DNA of 64,000 bases. It comes from Branchiostoma floridae (Eukaryota > Chordata > Leptocardii > Amphioxiformes > Branchiostomatidae). A program made the position numbers and the translations under genes. The stretch spans positions 11,003,478-11,067,477 of the forward strand of contig NC_049981.1 in the NCBI RefSeq assembly GCF_000003815.2, written 5' to 3'. This document shows, piece after piece, positions 21,101-31,455 of this stretch. The notes under the pieces were generated by a model. It saw only the letters and a list, made by a program, of their open reading frames with translations, did not search any database and was not told where the DNA came from. How positions within the stretch are numbered: the first letter of the stretch is position 1; every line of letters begins with the position of its first letter.

Positions 21101-23279
21101 CAGGAACGGAAGACGACGAAGACCAATTCGCGACTCTTTCCGAAAAGCTGTAGTGGACAAGCAGAACGAAAGCCCGGACGGCTTTGATCAAGTGCTGGCC
21201 AGTGACTGTATCGAGAGAGACGCCTTGAACTCGGGATTTATGGACTCGTGTTCCCCTTATCCACAGACAAGGGTAGACATTTCACACAAGTCCCTTCAAG
21301 TTCACTCGCACCAGATCCGGAAGGAGACGGGTTACCAGGACAGTATGAGAGAGGAGGTTAGGAGCAGACAGGGGGCTATACGAGGAGTCAGTAGCATACG
21401 GAACCTCCTTCGTTCGGTTGACGAAAAGGTATCCGAGCTGTCCGACATCGCCAGCGAAGTCATGCACAACTCCTCGCAGCACAGAAATTCTCTGGCCGAG
21501 GCGCTTCGCGCTGCAGCGAGGAAAACCTCGGGAGAAGCCGGGACTTTCGACGACGACGTAGCCCGAAGAACAACTCGACAATCGACCGACGATAGCGGTA
21601 TATCCGATGTTACGATCTACGTGGACGGAAAGGGGCCTTACACATGGCAGGAAAGACACAACATTTCGTCATTGGAAGACAGAATTCCCTATTGGCTGCT
21701 GAATGAGGATGATTCGGACTCTTGTTTTTCTCCCGGTGGACTCCGCATCCCGAATGAGTCCGAGCGGGCCTGCAAAAGTGACTCGGAGTGCGTGACACGC
21801 CGTCCCGATAGAACAAGCACCCCCGAGATCGAACAGGATGGCCGAAGACGAAGCAATGTCTCCCTGCCTGACACAGAGAGCATGCATGATTTCACCGCCC
21901 AACTTGAGAACGACGGCACCTTCGCTAACATGAGACCGCTAGGACGCCGGTTCCTGCCCGGAGAATCCGCCTCGATACAAGCCAGTCGACAGAGCTGGGC
22001 AGGTTTCCCCCACAGCATGCCGAGACGGGCGGCCTTTTCACCAGGAGCGGATGGCTATGAGGCCGGAGACGAGCCCAACGAGGAAGACGAGGGTGACCTC
22101 GGGAGCAGGAAGGCGGATGGCCGGAGCAGATCTCGTGTCCTCGCCGGAAGGATCCTGGCGTTCGGCCCGGGGCTAGACCATGGCTTCGTCGGGGCAAAGA
22201 ACAACTTTCAGGTATTGTTTATATTTTAGACACACATGTATTATTTTGCACCGACATTTGCGGCTCTGTGCTGTAATATCGAGTTGGAATCGTATGGCAG
22301 AGGAGGCAATCTTGCAAAATATGTAATATTCGGTCTTTTTATCATGTCAGTGTCATGTTATTTCGGCTGTGAAACCTGCAATTCTCTCTCTCTCTCTCTG
22401 ACTCTCTCTCGTTTTCTCATAAACTTTCACCTCAACTCAGAAATACGTATCGTGATAAGCCTATGGTACTCGATAGATCACGAAAGCGATTCTATGTTGA
22501 ATTATGTGTCAATTTGAATCGTTCAGAATAGCTATTTTCTTCTTAACTAAACTAAATAAGATCTGTATTCTCCTACTTTCAGGTCAGGAAGGATCTTCGG
22601 AGACATTCAATAAGTCTTGTGTAGATCTTAAAGAAAGTTGCATCCAAAAGTATTCATTCAAATTTACCGATTGCCAAACGACGAACTTACCTTACGTTTG
22701 TGATTTACTGAATTGGCCTTGTGCATCTAGAGATCCAAAGTGCAGAAAGTTCTGCAATATGACTTGTTGCACTTCATTTAGATATGCAGAGGACTTATGC
22801 TGTAAGATTATCGAGTTATGCAACGCTGTGAAAGTATTAGATAGGAGAAAAAGTGTCTCCGTCATTGGGGCTTTGTCAAAAACTTGATAAATCTCACTCT
22901 CATTGCTTGCACAATCTTTCTGAGCACCCCTTTCCTTTTGTTCTGTGGCTATCACTTGGCGTTTTGAAGTACTCTTCAGCTTTCAATCTGGATGTGTCTC
23001 CATCTTAGTTACAACGTAACGTGAACGCTATTTGAAACATGGAGACCGTTTGATTTTGTGACGTAGGTATCGACTAGGAATGCTGGGAACGGCGCCTTAA
23101 ACGTGTCCCTTGTGGGCCCTCGCAAGAACACCGTGGCGGAAGTCAACGTCATCTACACCGGAGATGACCTGTACGAGGTCATCTATGACGTCACGCAACC
23201 CGGATATTACGTCCTCAGTGTCAAGTGGATGGACAGGAACATACCTGAAAGTCCGTTTATTGTGAAGGTATCATACTGA
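15187..23279 (+). CDS. Filamin-related CH/IgFLN protein with giant repeat-bearing linker
   Basis: Four exons, joined in phase: 15187-15358, 15793-16019, 16506-22211 and 23067-23279 (stop TGA), giving about 2105 aa. All junctions are GT-AG. The start is the first ATG of an ATGATG pair; the upstream extent is uncertain. Residues 1-57 have a basic start and a hydrophobic segment (LSGLVYFLSCF). Residues about 59-160 form a filamin-type second CH domain (RWVQEKVP, DGTLLCALVEALVPG, NNARLGLKLAE, LIAPEEI). Residues about 180-330 form a filamin Ig repeat (YLGFVCTHDGFFQVSYTPKKAG, here shortened by an internal basic insert). Then about 1700 low-complexity residues contain repeated QSSLVPY, EFLSL and RQxSGG motifs. 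The last 90 residues (FGPGLDHGFVG, split by the final intron, then GDDLYEVIYDV, ESPFIV) are a second filamin repeat. By analogy it should bind actin and partners in the cytoplasm; a relation to insect jitterbug-type filamin-like proteins is possible but unproven. Confidence 0.85.
17311..17565 (+). repeat. Linker motif family 1: basic-RQ-x-S-G repeats
   Basis: Inside exon 3 of the filamin relative the pattern RRRVVKQPSGGSDSS, KRISIRQGSGNQ, RRRVIRQESGGSVD, MERQNSASG repeats about every 25-45 residues, each followed by an acidic/Ser stretch. The [RK]-x-x-[KR]-Q-x-S shape resembles basophilic-kinase sites and 14-3-3-type docking sites (inference). Confidence 0.75.
17988..19832 (+). repeat. Linker motif family 2: five QSSL[VI]PY[LM]K repeats
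   Basis: Five copies of a nine-residue motif: QSSLVPYLK (17988), QSSLIPYLK (18117), QSSLVPYMK (18309), QSSLIPYMK (18546) and QSSLVPYLK (19806), the first four preceded by [RH]-x-L-V-[KHR]-type residues. Codons differ between copies, so conservation is at the protein level. They lie at residues about 628, 671, 735, 814 and 1234 of a sequence that is otherwise disordered in composition. The function is unknown; a repeated partner-binding or phospho-site is the simplest reading. Confidence 0.9.
18768..19208 (+). repeat. Linker motif family 3: four L-x-[ST]L-x-EFL[SA][LM] repeats
   Basis: Copies start at 18768 (LLSLQEFLSM), 18897 (LMSLKEFLSL), 19050 (LLSLNEFLAL) and 19179 (LITLKEFLSL), at intervals of 129, 153 and 129 bp, three of them preceded by an acidic -[DE]-[TA]- step. 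The pattern suits a short amphipathic helix, again set in an acidic, Ser-rich background. It lies between the fourth and fifth QSSL motifs. Confidence 0.9.
22504..22887 (+). CDS. Hypothetical cysteine-rich small protein (ShK-like spacing)
   Basis: 127 aa with a hydrophobic N-terminal stretch (FRIAIFFLTKL, ICILLLSG) that could act as a leader, followed by 12 cysteines in about 80 residues, ending with CRKFC, CC and CC clusters. The C-x6-C start and the C-x3-C-x3-C end recall ShK-type domains, but the match is loose. It lies within the last intron of the filamin relative on the same strand. A splice acceptor (CTACTTTCAG) at 22573-22582 lies within the ORF, but the phase does not fit the preceding filamin exon: joined there, the frame would end after 13 residues. 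It could be a separate gene, the last exon of one, or chance. Composition is more AT-rich than the surrounding filamin exons. Confidence 0.4.
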   Translation: MCQFESFRIAIFFLTKLNKICILLLSGQEGSSETFNKSCVDLKESCIQKYSFKFTDCQTTNLPYVCDLLNWPCASRDPKCRKFCNMTCCTSFRYAEDLCCKIIELCNAVKVLDRRKSVSVIGALSKT

Positions 23280-23987
23280 GTTCTATGAAACTATAGTACG
23301 AGACCACCATATCAAATGCAATACATGAACACTAGATCTGTATTTGACTTATAGATCAAGTCATGTACGATATCGATTTCAACATATATAAAAACACAAG
23401 CAGAAAAAAATGTTCTATTGTTGCCTTTGTATATAAGACTTAATTTATGCAATAGTCATTTCAGGTTGGAAGTTAGACTTCCTAATCTCGCCGACTTGTG
23501 CCGATGTCATTTTTGGTGACGCCTCAGGGGCGAGCCTTTTTTGTCTTTGGTCTTTGTTGAATCGTGGCTTGCGTAACAGCAACTGAAAAGTTTGAAAAGT
23601 TTGCAACGATACAATGCTTATTTTGAAATTAGATATGTGGAGGATCACTGATGATTTTATCTAATAATCAGGCTGGATTCGTGCAATACAATGTACAAAG
23701 TAATATATCATATAAAAGTGACATTTTAGTTGTATTATGACCACTATGATCATCTAACACATTGTTTTCTGTAAGCACAGAAACATACGTAATAATATTA
23801 CAATGAGCATGATGTACAGAGATCGGCCAGAGAGTGGTAACTTTAGATATGTGGTTATGTATTTTGTTATGAACAATAATAGGTGACATGTACATATCAT
23901 CTGTACAGTAAATAGACCTCTATATCAAGTGTACATAATGACGCTGGCGTCTGAACATCAAATATCGTTGTAGAACGGAAACAATAT
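23280..23987. other. Downstream flank of filamin relative
   Basis: Follows the TGA at 23277-23279. No strong AATAAA was pinned to a transcript end. It contains a copy of a dispersed repeat tail (GGTGACGCCTCAGGGGCGAG, around 23515-23536) also found at 41991-42024 and 45121-45150. No coding content is evident. Confidence 0.4.
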
Positions 23988-24379
23988 ACCTTTCTCACGC
24001 GGCGGCCATGATAGGTCTAAAACGAGTTCAATGAGGCAAACAAAAGACTGTCCATCATAATTAGCAGTTCGCCAGTGATAGCCTAGTAATGAGAAAATCG
24101 ATCAATAAGAGAATGGCTGCATGTCCGCCAAATATTTGCATTATTGTGTTTTTATTTTACATCTCTGAAGAGACTATGGGATCAGTCTACGTTGCTCTAT
24201 CAAATTGCTACATCTTTCGGTGCATAACACTACTTATACTATTTATTACTTGATCTTATATTGTGAACATTTGTGTGGTTTGGGAAAAACTAAGTGGGAG
24301 CTGATCTTAGAAATACGTTTTGTCTGTTTGCCTCATTGACCTCGTCTTCGATCTATCATGGCCGCCGCGTGAGAAAGGT
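23988..24379. mobile_element. TIR element (MITE), about 390 bp
   Basis: The left end ACCTTTCTCACGCGGCGGCC continues through ATGATAG, and the inverted match ends the element at 24379. Similarity continues inward through the CAATGAGGCAAAC block to give a TIR of roughly 60 bp. The interior is AT-rich without coding capacity. A target duplication is not clear. Confidence 0.8.
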
Positions 24380-25334
24380 GCTATTAAACTCCAACACTAA
24401 CGTCTTGTAGAAGTGAAGATCTTCTGACTGACATCTTGTATAGTTTCGTTATCAGCGCCATGTTTAGCATGTAGCAATCATTATTTGAATTTGCCAACAG
24501 ATTCACGAGGCATGGTCTGTTCCAAATATACCTATTCCGAAGTCCAACTTAGCAACACCCGGCAACGCCTAGCAACCCGGACAAAATGGCGGCGGCGGCT
24601 AAGGGTAGTCACGTGACTAAATTATACTCTCCTTCCAACCAAATAAACGACGAATGCAAATACAAATTATTGATCTTAATTGACTGCCGGGATCGGTTTA
24701 TTTCAGTAAGGTAATGTCACCGAGCATTGAACAAAATTTGAAGCAAATGTTGTATCATGTTGACTATATTTGTTTTAAATTTAACCATTGGTCAGTTTTC
24801 AGTACTGAATATGTAATATATGCGCCATCCCACAACGTAATGTGCATGCGCAGGCAATTGCATTAATGTTATTATATTATCATGTTATTGTTTATATTTT
24901 TCAATAATCAGTGACAATAATAACTAGACAGTAACCTTTCAACCATTCATTGATCATGTTTGTCAATTACTCAATGATTATGTAAATTAGATTCCAATTT
25001 GCGTAATAAACATCTAACTTTATGAAGCATCACTTAAGCTGTCTACATACCGATCATCACGACGATCCGTCGACCCCTTATTGAGTTCTTTCCTTTCTAG
25101 TCTGACACTTAACCGGCCTCTGCAATACAAAAAAACTTAAAGACATAACTTAAGACTAATAAGAAAATGGAGGGCTAAGTTAAACAGCTTGAATTGATCT
25201 GTGTCATGAACTCAGATCTAAGTGAAGATCGATGTTGGGTGTAGGAAGGGAAAGATCGATTTCATCTGTGGGAATTCTTTTGATATTCCGTACTCCAGAA
25301 GTTGTAACCGGGGCTGATAGATCTTCACATTCTT

Positions 25335-25640
25335 TTATTACCTCCGCGAAGGAGTTTCACCTCTAATAGAGGTTCTGTTCCTGTTTGTGTATTCGTACCT
25401 ATAGCACAAACTCCTTTTGATGGACATGCATGAATTTTGGCATGTTTGTAGTTATTGAGGTGCCAATAACACACGGGACGTAGTAATATTTTCAGGTAAT
25501 GCAGAATTGAAGGTGGCGTGATATAGCCTATCATATCAGCTGCTGCTTGTCTATTTGTATCCTGTGTTAAACAAGTCCTAGTTTTGTTTTTGTCGTAGAT
25601 ACATATCAGTTGTCGACTCATATGACCTAAGTATATACAA
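25335..25640. repeat. Dispersed repeat (TTACCTCC...GGAGGT type)
   Basis: Begins with the palindromic TTACCTCCGCGAAGGAG, then a GTTTGTGTATTCGTACC stretch. A related beginning followed by a long GT-rich run occurs at 35533-35660. SINE-like behaviour is inferred; the ends are approximate. Confidence 0.4.
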
Positions 25641-26599
25641 CCTCGGAAAACACGATTTGCGGGATGAACAGAAAGAAGTTAGCACGCTTTAAGAATTCTC
25701 TTATTACATATCTGTAGCAAACATATCCAGGCAGTTACTATATGTAACGATCACAGAGGTATTTAGGTATGTGACTATTGCTACTGTGCAATTACTATTA
25801 TACCAACAATTATTCTAGACAGATCTAGGTATATCTGTATTGGCAAGACAATCGTTTTAAAATTTGACCCCTTTTTGACAATTTTCTCGATTTCATCGTG
25901 ATTATTCCTGCTTTTTTTAGTGAGAATCATTTTTTTTTCTATATTTCAATCGCTTGCTCCATCCTTATTAGACAAAACTCGGTTTAAGTTGAAGACCCCT
26001 ATTGTTCAAGTTTTGTGTAAGTTTCTGTTTGGTACTTTACATTTTGCTGTTATTAATCACATAAGTATTCAGATATAAATATTGTATTGTATAAGAGGTT
26101 ATATACCATGCCAATGATACCACTTGTCATGGCATATCATCGAGAATGTACAATTAAAGGGAAGACAATATCAATTAAGTAATAAAGGTCTTCAAGCAAT
26201 AAGAAGAATTGTTTCTTCATTTCGGGCGGGCTTCCCTGACAGTCTCAATTACCCCAAATGAGCAGATAAACAGTTGAATGTAAGGCCAAAATTGTTAACG
26301 GAAAACGGATTATGTCCATATATATATCCTTAAACTACACATTACGTACAAGACATGATGTATAGTTAACGTTACATGAATGTAGGTGGCGCTTTGACGG
26401 GGGGACATGGTGTTACATGGGCTCCTCGCGCGGCACCTACAAGTCGATCCTTGTGTCTTAAAGGACATTTTTGATGTAGATGAATATGCCTGGACCTATT
26501 TGGGAGGGTTTTTGCTGGAGTTGTGCTGTATTCATTCTATAAATTCACATTTTACGAGGCGGGACGATATAGTTGATATACCCTATCAGAGCCTAATCT

Positions 26600-26695
26600 G
26601 CAGTACCGCTCCCGGTCGTGTTCAGAAAAGAGCGTGGCCGGCCAGGTCAGGCCCAACAGTGTGTACATGAATAGGGCCACCTTGGAGTCAAACAG
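26600..26695 (-). pseudogene. Truncated copy of antisense small membrane ORF
   Basis: On the minus strand this encodes FDSKVALFMYTLLGLTWPAT, nearly the same as the segment in the ORF at 30217-30477, then diverges (LFSEHDRER). It has neither the MSDFLP start nor the hydrophilic tail. It lies upstream of the first FReD gene, consistent with a leftover of an earlier block duplication. Confidence 0.7.
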
Positions 26696-27313
26696 AAAAA
26701 AAATAATAAATGAAACACCAGCTTTGCGGTTTGAAAATCTTGTCTGTATTAAATAAGCATAATCACCAAAAACGGCCGTTATGTTTTACAGCTTGGAATT
26801 CTAAGAATAACATTGACATTCTTGTAGGTACGTAACTCGAATATATCAGTGACAATCTTCGAGTAGTGCCACGTCTTTTTTCCTTGGAAGAAAATAGGCG
26901 TCAATGTCGATCCCTGCCCTCTGGATAGTGCATGTCAACTAAATAGCTTGTTAAGTGACCCATTAAAGATCCCAGTTATGTAATACATGTAGTTAATTAG
27001 AAATCTACCACCGATGTCTTTCATAGACTGAAGGGATGTCTTTGCATGAATAAGCAAAATAGATGCATTTAAAGGGTGTTTGACCTTAATCTTACTGCAT
27101 TGTTATTGGTCAGAAAAACATGACGTAATATTTTAGCACACTATTTTTAACCTTGGATGTCGTAGTAATGAAACTTGATCCAGCCCGCTCGCTCTTGTTC
27201 TCTTCGTTTCTGATTGTCTAACTGTAACGTTACTCCTACCTTGTATTGTGGACTACATAATAGGGAGTCGAATTTACACCCATGGATGACCAAAAACAAT
27301 AGTGCAGAATGAC

Positions 27314-27398
27314 GCTTGAAGTTGTGAGCGGAACACTTCCTTGTGGTCATATTTACATTTGACAGCGTTTCCTTAGCCAGCCAGGAAGCATTTTACGT
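27314..27398 (+). promoter_or_regulatory. Conserved proximal upstream block of FReD genes
   Basis: GCGGAACACTTCCTTGTGG occurs just upstream of the start codon of all three FReD genes (here about 60-70 bp from the ATG; also about 31379-31397 and 35036-35054), followed by a conserved AGGAAG near the ATG. The block contains GGAA/TTCC (ETS-type) and TGTGG (RUNX-type) cores. Promoter or 5' UTR function is inferred from conservation among paralogues only, and the duplications are recent, so conservation is weak evidence. Confidence 0.35.
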
Positions 27399-27399
27399 C

Positions 27400-28998
27400 A
27401 TGACGTCGTCTTTCCCCTGTCTCTTAACGTTCCTTGTGACGTTTGTGTTCCTGAGCTCTGCCCAGTCCGTCTGTAAACCACCGTCAGACGAGAAATGTGT
27501 GTGTAATTTGAATCCAGTGATAAATTGCAATTGTGGGAACGAGAACGGTCTCAAAGCAGAGTTGGAGCAGATGAAAATCGCCATGGACCAACTCTCACAG
27601 AAGATGGCTGATTACCCTAAAGGTATGGCAATTTAGTCTAAATAAAAGTCAGAGATCACCTAGATATTGTACAACCTTGTGGTTATGTTATAACCGTGAG
27701 AATATTAATGTTCACTGTACCATCTACCTCAGCTGACGCCAACGACACGGAAGCCGACAGGCCCCAAGACTGTCAGGACATCCTCGACAACGACGAGACC
27801 ACGCCCAGCGGCGTGTACATGGTTTATCCACGGGACAACCTGGGCGGCTTCCTGGTCTTCTGTGATATGGACACGGACGGCGGCGGCTGGACGGTAAGTC
27901 TGGTCAATACACCATATTGTAAATATCAGATTTGTTTACATTTTTGTACGTCACTGTCTTATCATCTTTTTAGCTCTCGGTTTTAGTTCCGTTCTCTTGC
28001 TCGTGAAGTTGTTCCAGAAGCGCCAAGACGGAACAGTGGACTTCTTTCGGGGCTGGGCGGACTACAAGACCGGCTTCCCTTCCAACCTGAACGGCGAGTT
28101 CTGGCTGGGGAATGACAACTTGTACCGCCTGGCTGTGCAGAAAGTCTACCAGCTCAGGGTGGATATGGAGGATGTGGAGGGGAACACGGCGTACGCGGCT
28201 TACAGCACATTTGCCATCTCGCCTGAATCCCAGAACTACAAACTCCACATCGGGACTTACACCGGTACTGCAGGTGAGGTATAGTTAACGGTTTCAGTAC
28301 AGGATTTTTGAACGATATTGTACCGACAATGTGTCATATGGTGCTGCCTCTGAGTTGAATTTGAACGCGTCGCGTAGATTCATGTAGATAAAATGGTATA
28401 TTCTGTTAACTTTTATCAATGTTCAAAGTAAAATCTCCGTTTTTCCATTCGCGCGTACCAAGTAAGTGAGGAATATTTGGAACATTGTGCAGCAGTGTTA
28501 CATCGAAAGAAAAATCGTTGGTATATGCAATTGCTCACAAAAACATGAATATTGGAGCCTAGAACTGCAAATCATAGCGTCACAGAAATAAAAGAAAGTC
28601 AAAAGATACGCATGGTCAACAAGTCATAGCTCATTTCAGCTTGTGCACATGTACATCTCAAAGCATAGGATAATCTTAAAGATAATCTAAGCGACGTGCA
28701 TATTTTTTGTTGGGATCAATATAAATTATTTGTCTTTGTCACAGGGGATAGCCTGACGGTCCATGACGGGAAACCGTTCAGTACCAAGGACAGAGACAAC
28801 GACGAGGACTCTTCCATAAGCTGTGCTCAGGCGCACAAAGGTGCGTGGTGGTACACTAGTTGCCACCACTCCAACCTGAACGGGCTGTACCACCTGGGTA
28901 CACATGAAAGCAACGCCGACGGTGTCAACTGGTACAACTGGAAGGGTTACTACTACTCCTTGAAACGCACGGAGATGAAAATCCGGCCAACTCCATAA
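27400..28998 (+). CDS. Fibrinogen-related (FReD/ficolin-like) secreted lectin, copy A
   Basis: Four exons: 27400-27622, 27733-27893, 28009-28273 and 28745-28998, all GT-AG with phases 1, 0, 1; 300 aa. Exon 1 has a signal peptide ([16 protein letters not shown]), a short Cys-containing stretch ([11 protein letters not shown]) and a heptad-like helix ([19 protein letters not shown]) that could drive oligomerisation. Exons 2-4 form a fibrinogen C-terminal domain: [37 protein letters not shown], calcium-site-like DRDNDED, then the Cys pair around [15 protein letters not shown] and the end KRTEMKIRP. Proteins of this family bind acetylated or other glycans in innate immunity; the ligand here is unknown. 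AATAAA at 29900-29905 is the likely polyadenylation signal. The start is chosen by alignment with the two paralogues; an upstream in-frame ATG at 27343 exists. Confidence 0.92.
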
Positions 28999-30216
28999 CT
29001 TCACACATCATATTGTATCGTTCATGCCATCGAAATGGAGAGGAAAACGGCTAAAGGCTCGGCTCAATCCCATTATCGAGATTTTGATACGAAATTCCTA
29101 TATATCCGGATATTATACAATAACAACTCCGTTCCTAGAACAGCATGGTCAACTTCCATGTTGTAAAATCTTGTTTTAAATCCTACATAAAAGTAAAACA
29201 GCAAAATTACTTTTCCAACACGATTGCATATGCATTAGAATAGTGTAAAACTCTATCATTACATCTAGCTTAAACCAGTTTATTCTAGCAAGCTAATTAT
29301 GAAAAGATAATTCCTATTCAGTTATACATGTCAAGTCTTTATGACTTGTTGAAAGTTGTTACATTTTGGATTTGGTTTTACTTGCAGTGATCATGGATTG
29401 CTAATTATTTCCTATTATTTTCATAGAATTAAGAATACACAGTGCTTAGTATAAGTACTTGCTTAGGCTATATATTTCTTGTTTGCATAAGTTGTAATCA
29501 TTATTCATTTCTTCGACGGACTATTGTGATGCATATTATCAGTATGATCCTGCATCTTTTCATTTTAATTTCTTCTTGATGTGCTAGATTCACAGAAGCG
29601 TTGGATTCAGTGTCATCGCCAGTATTTGCCACAGCTGATATAACTGTCTATCTGACCAGGGAAAAGTTTGTTGTTTTCCGCAATGACTAACTTTATGATA
29701 GGACTTTGAAGCCGATTTGGTTGGCCCTCGTCTGTTGTTTTTTCCAACTTACACCTATTTACCGACGCATTGTTATAATATAGCGACTGTCGTGACTGAC
29801 TCCTGTGATGTTGTGCATTTTACTCATGTTAAACTCCACAGTAAAATTCACGACTTTTGTCTGCTGACTAGTACTAACTACTGCCGTAACTAAAATGATA
29901 ATAAAGTACACTGAGATAACCATGTTCTGTTACAGATTTTCCTAATAGAAACAGTTTACATTAGCAAATTCGTAACCCATTATTACATTTATGTATTAAT
30001 GTGGAAAAGCAAGATATGATATTTATGACGATGTGATCGTCTCTCTTTTGCTTGATCGCTCAAAATAGTCAACGGTTGTAGACATTGAATTTATTATTTC
30101 TTACCGCGCTAATAGTTAGTTTAACAATTAATTTTGTCTGTAAGTCTGGAAAATACTAACGTTAGTACACGAAATCCTTTAGTTATCAGTGACTGGTAAT
30201 AACGGATATCTTCATA
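28999..30216. other. 3' flank of FReD copy A
   Basis: The sequence is matched closely by 33073-33960 behind copy B, apart from a block of roughly 400 bp (about 29240-29640) missing or reduced there. Includes the AATAAA at 29900. No further exon is seen. Confidence 0.6.
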
Positions 30217-30477
30217 TCAAGTAATCAGGTCAGTAGAAACGGTAAATGTTTTACGGTCAGAATCCATACCAACGTTAAACAGTACGAAAGTGAATTTTGC
30301 GTTTTTCTTGATCGCAACAGCCTCGGTCTTCTGCCCCTCCTCTTGTCCCTGGTCCTTGCCCTTTGACCCGTACAGGTAGTCAGCCACCAGGACCCAGAGT
30401 GTGGCCGGCCAGGTCAGGCCCAACAGTGTGTACATGGACAGGGCCACCTTGGTGTCAAACGGCAGAAAATCACTCAT
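30217..30477 (-). CDS. Small single-pass membrane-like ORF, antisense, most complete copy
   Basis: 86 aa starting MSDFLPFDTKVALSMYTLLG with a hydrophobic segment (TLLGLTWPATLWVLVADYLYG) and then a hydrophilic, Gln/Glu/Lys-rich tail (KGKDQGQEEGQKTE). Three related copies are interleaved with the FReD genes on the opposite strand: this one, a copy at 34020-34175 that lacks the start, and a truncated one at 26600-26695. I do not recognise the family. It may be an exon of a larger gene captured by the duplication, or a processed fragment; the last ~30 residues may be intronic read-through. Confidence 0.5.
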   Translation of the reverse strand: MSDFLPFDTKVALSMYTLLGLTWPATLWVLVADYLYGSKGKDQGQEEGQKTEAVAIKKNAKFTFVLFNVGMDSDRKTFTVSTDLIT

Positions 30478-31157
30478 TAAAAAACAACAGAGTCATGGCA
30501 CTCTTTTTTTTGTAATCTCTCGGTTTACTTGGAACACAAAACAATCAAACAAAACTGAACCATGTGAAGTTGCGAACACAAAACAGTGGCGCAAAACTAA
30601 TACATAGAGGTTCACGAGAACTGAAGACGACAACGACGTGTCTGTTATCGGCATGGAAACATCCCTTCATATACTGCTGCGTACAGTGATGCCCGTGACC
30701 ACCTATACATACGGAACACATGGCCAATGTGACCTTGTTTTGGTGGTCCATTAGTTAGTTCTTCCAGTCCCATTGACACAAGAATCCTACACAGTGATCA
30801 CCTGTATAGACTGAATGCTAATGTCACTTTGGTATGTGCTTTAAAACATTTGAAAAACGGGAGTAATTGTTATGTCTTAAAAATGTGTATACTCTGTGTT
30901 TCTAAACTGACGTTTTATGACATTTTTGCTGTATAAAAAATCAATATTTTGAAGGGGAACCGTCTTCTGGTGGCCATTGTGCGGTTCGTTTGACGTTTGG
31001 ATGTTACAGGTTTGGACTAGACTTACGCTTCGCGGAGAGAACATAATGGCGCAGTGTAGGTGTACAATAGCACTTCAACTTGTTAGCCAATCACGTCCTT
31101 GTGGGATATCTAAATATTGACAGTGATTTGTCACGTACAATGGATCATCTTAACGTC

Positions 31158-31271
31158 ATGGCGTCACTTGTTCCCTGTCCCTTGACTCTCCTTGTGACGT
31201 CTGTGTTCTCGTTTTCTGCTCATTTGGTTACAACTTTGGATTTGGTAACAACTTTGGGTTTCATGAAGTAG
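31158..31271 (+). pseudogene. Relic FReD signal-peptide exon upstream of copy B
   Basis: Encodes MASLVPCPLTLLVTSVFSFS, clearly related to the first exon of the FReD genes ([18 protein letters not shown]), but loses the Cys/coiled-coil part and ends in TAG after 37 residues. Flanking text (CACGTCCTTG-GG, ACGTCATGGCGTCA) also resembles the real first-exon flanks. Confidence 0.7.
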
Positions 31272-31455
31272 AGCCTTCACCGAGTAGTCGCCATTGTGCG
31301 GTATGTTTGACTACCTGTGCCATTGCCTGTTTTGACTGTGACGTCAGTCGGACGCTTCACTGAGAAGATCGCCTTGAAGCGGAACACTTCCTTGTGGGAC
31401 AGCTACAGTTCACAGTGTTTATCACCCAAGAGGAAGGAAGCATTCAGTTAGTGCC

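Larger units (their letters stand above)
24380..27313. other. Intergenic stretch between filamin relative and FReD array
   Basis: Long AT-rich stretch with no exon I can support. At about 25335-25640 there is a dispersed-repeat copy starting TTACCTCCGCGAAGGAG, whose consensus resembles the copy at 35533-35800. A truncated copy of the antisense small membrane ORF is at 26600-26695. Confidence 0.45.
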
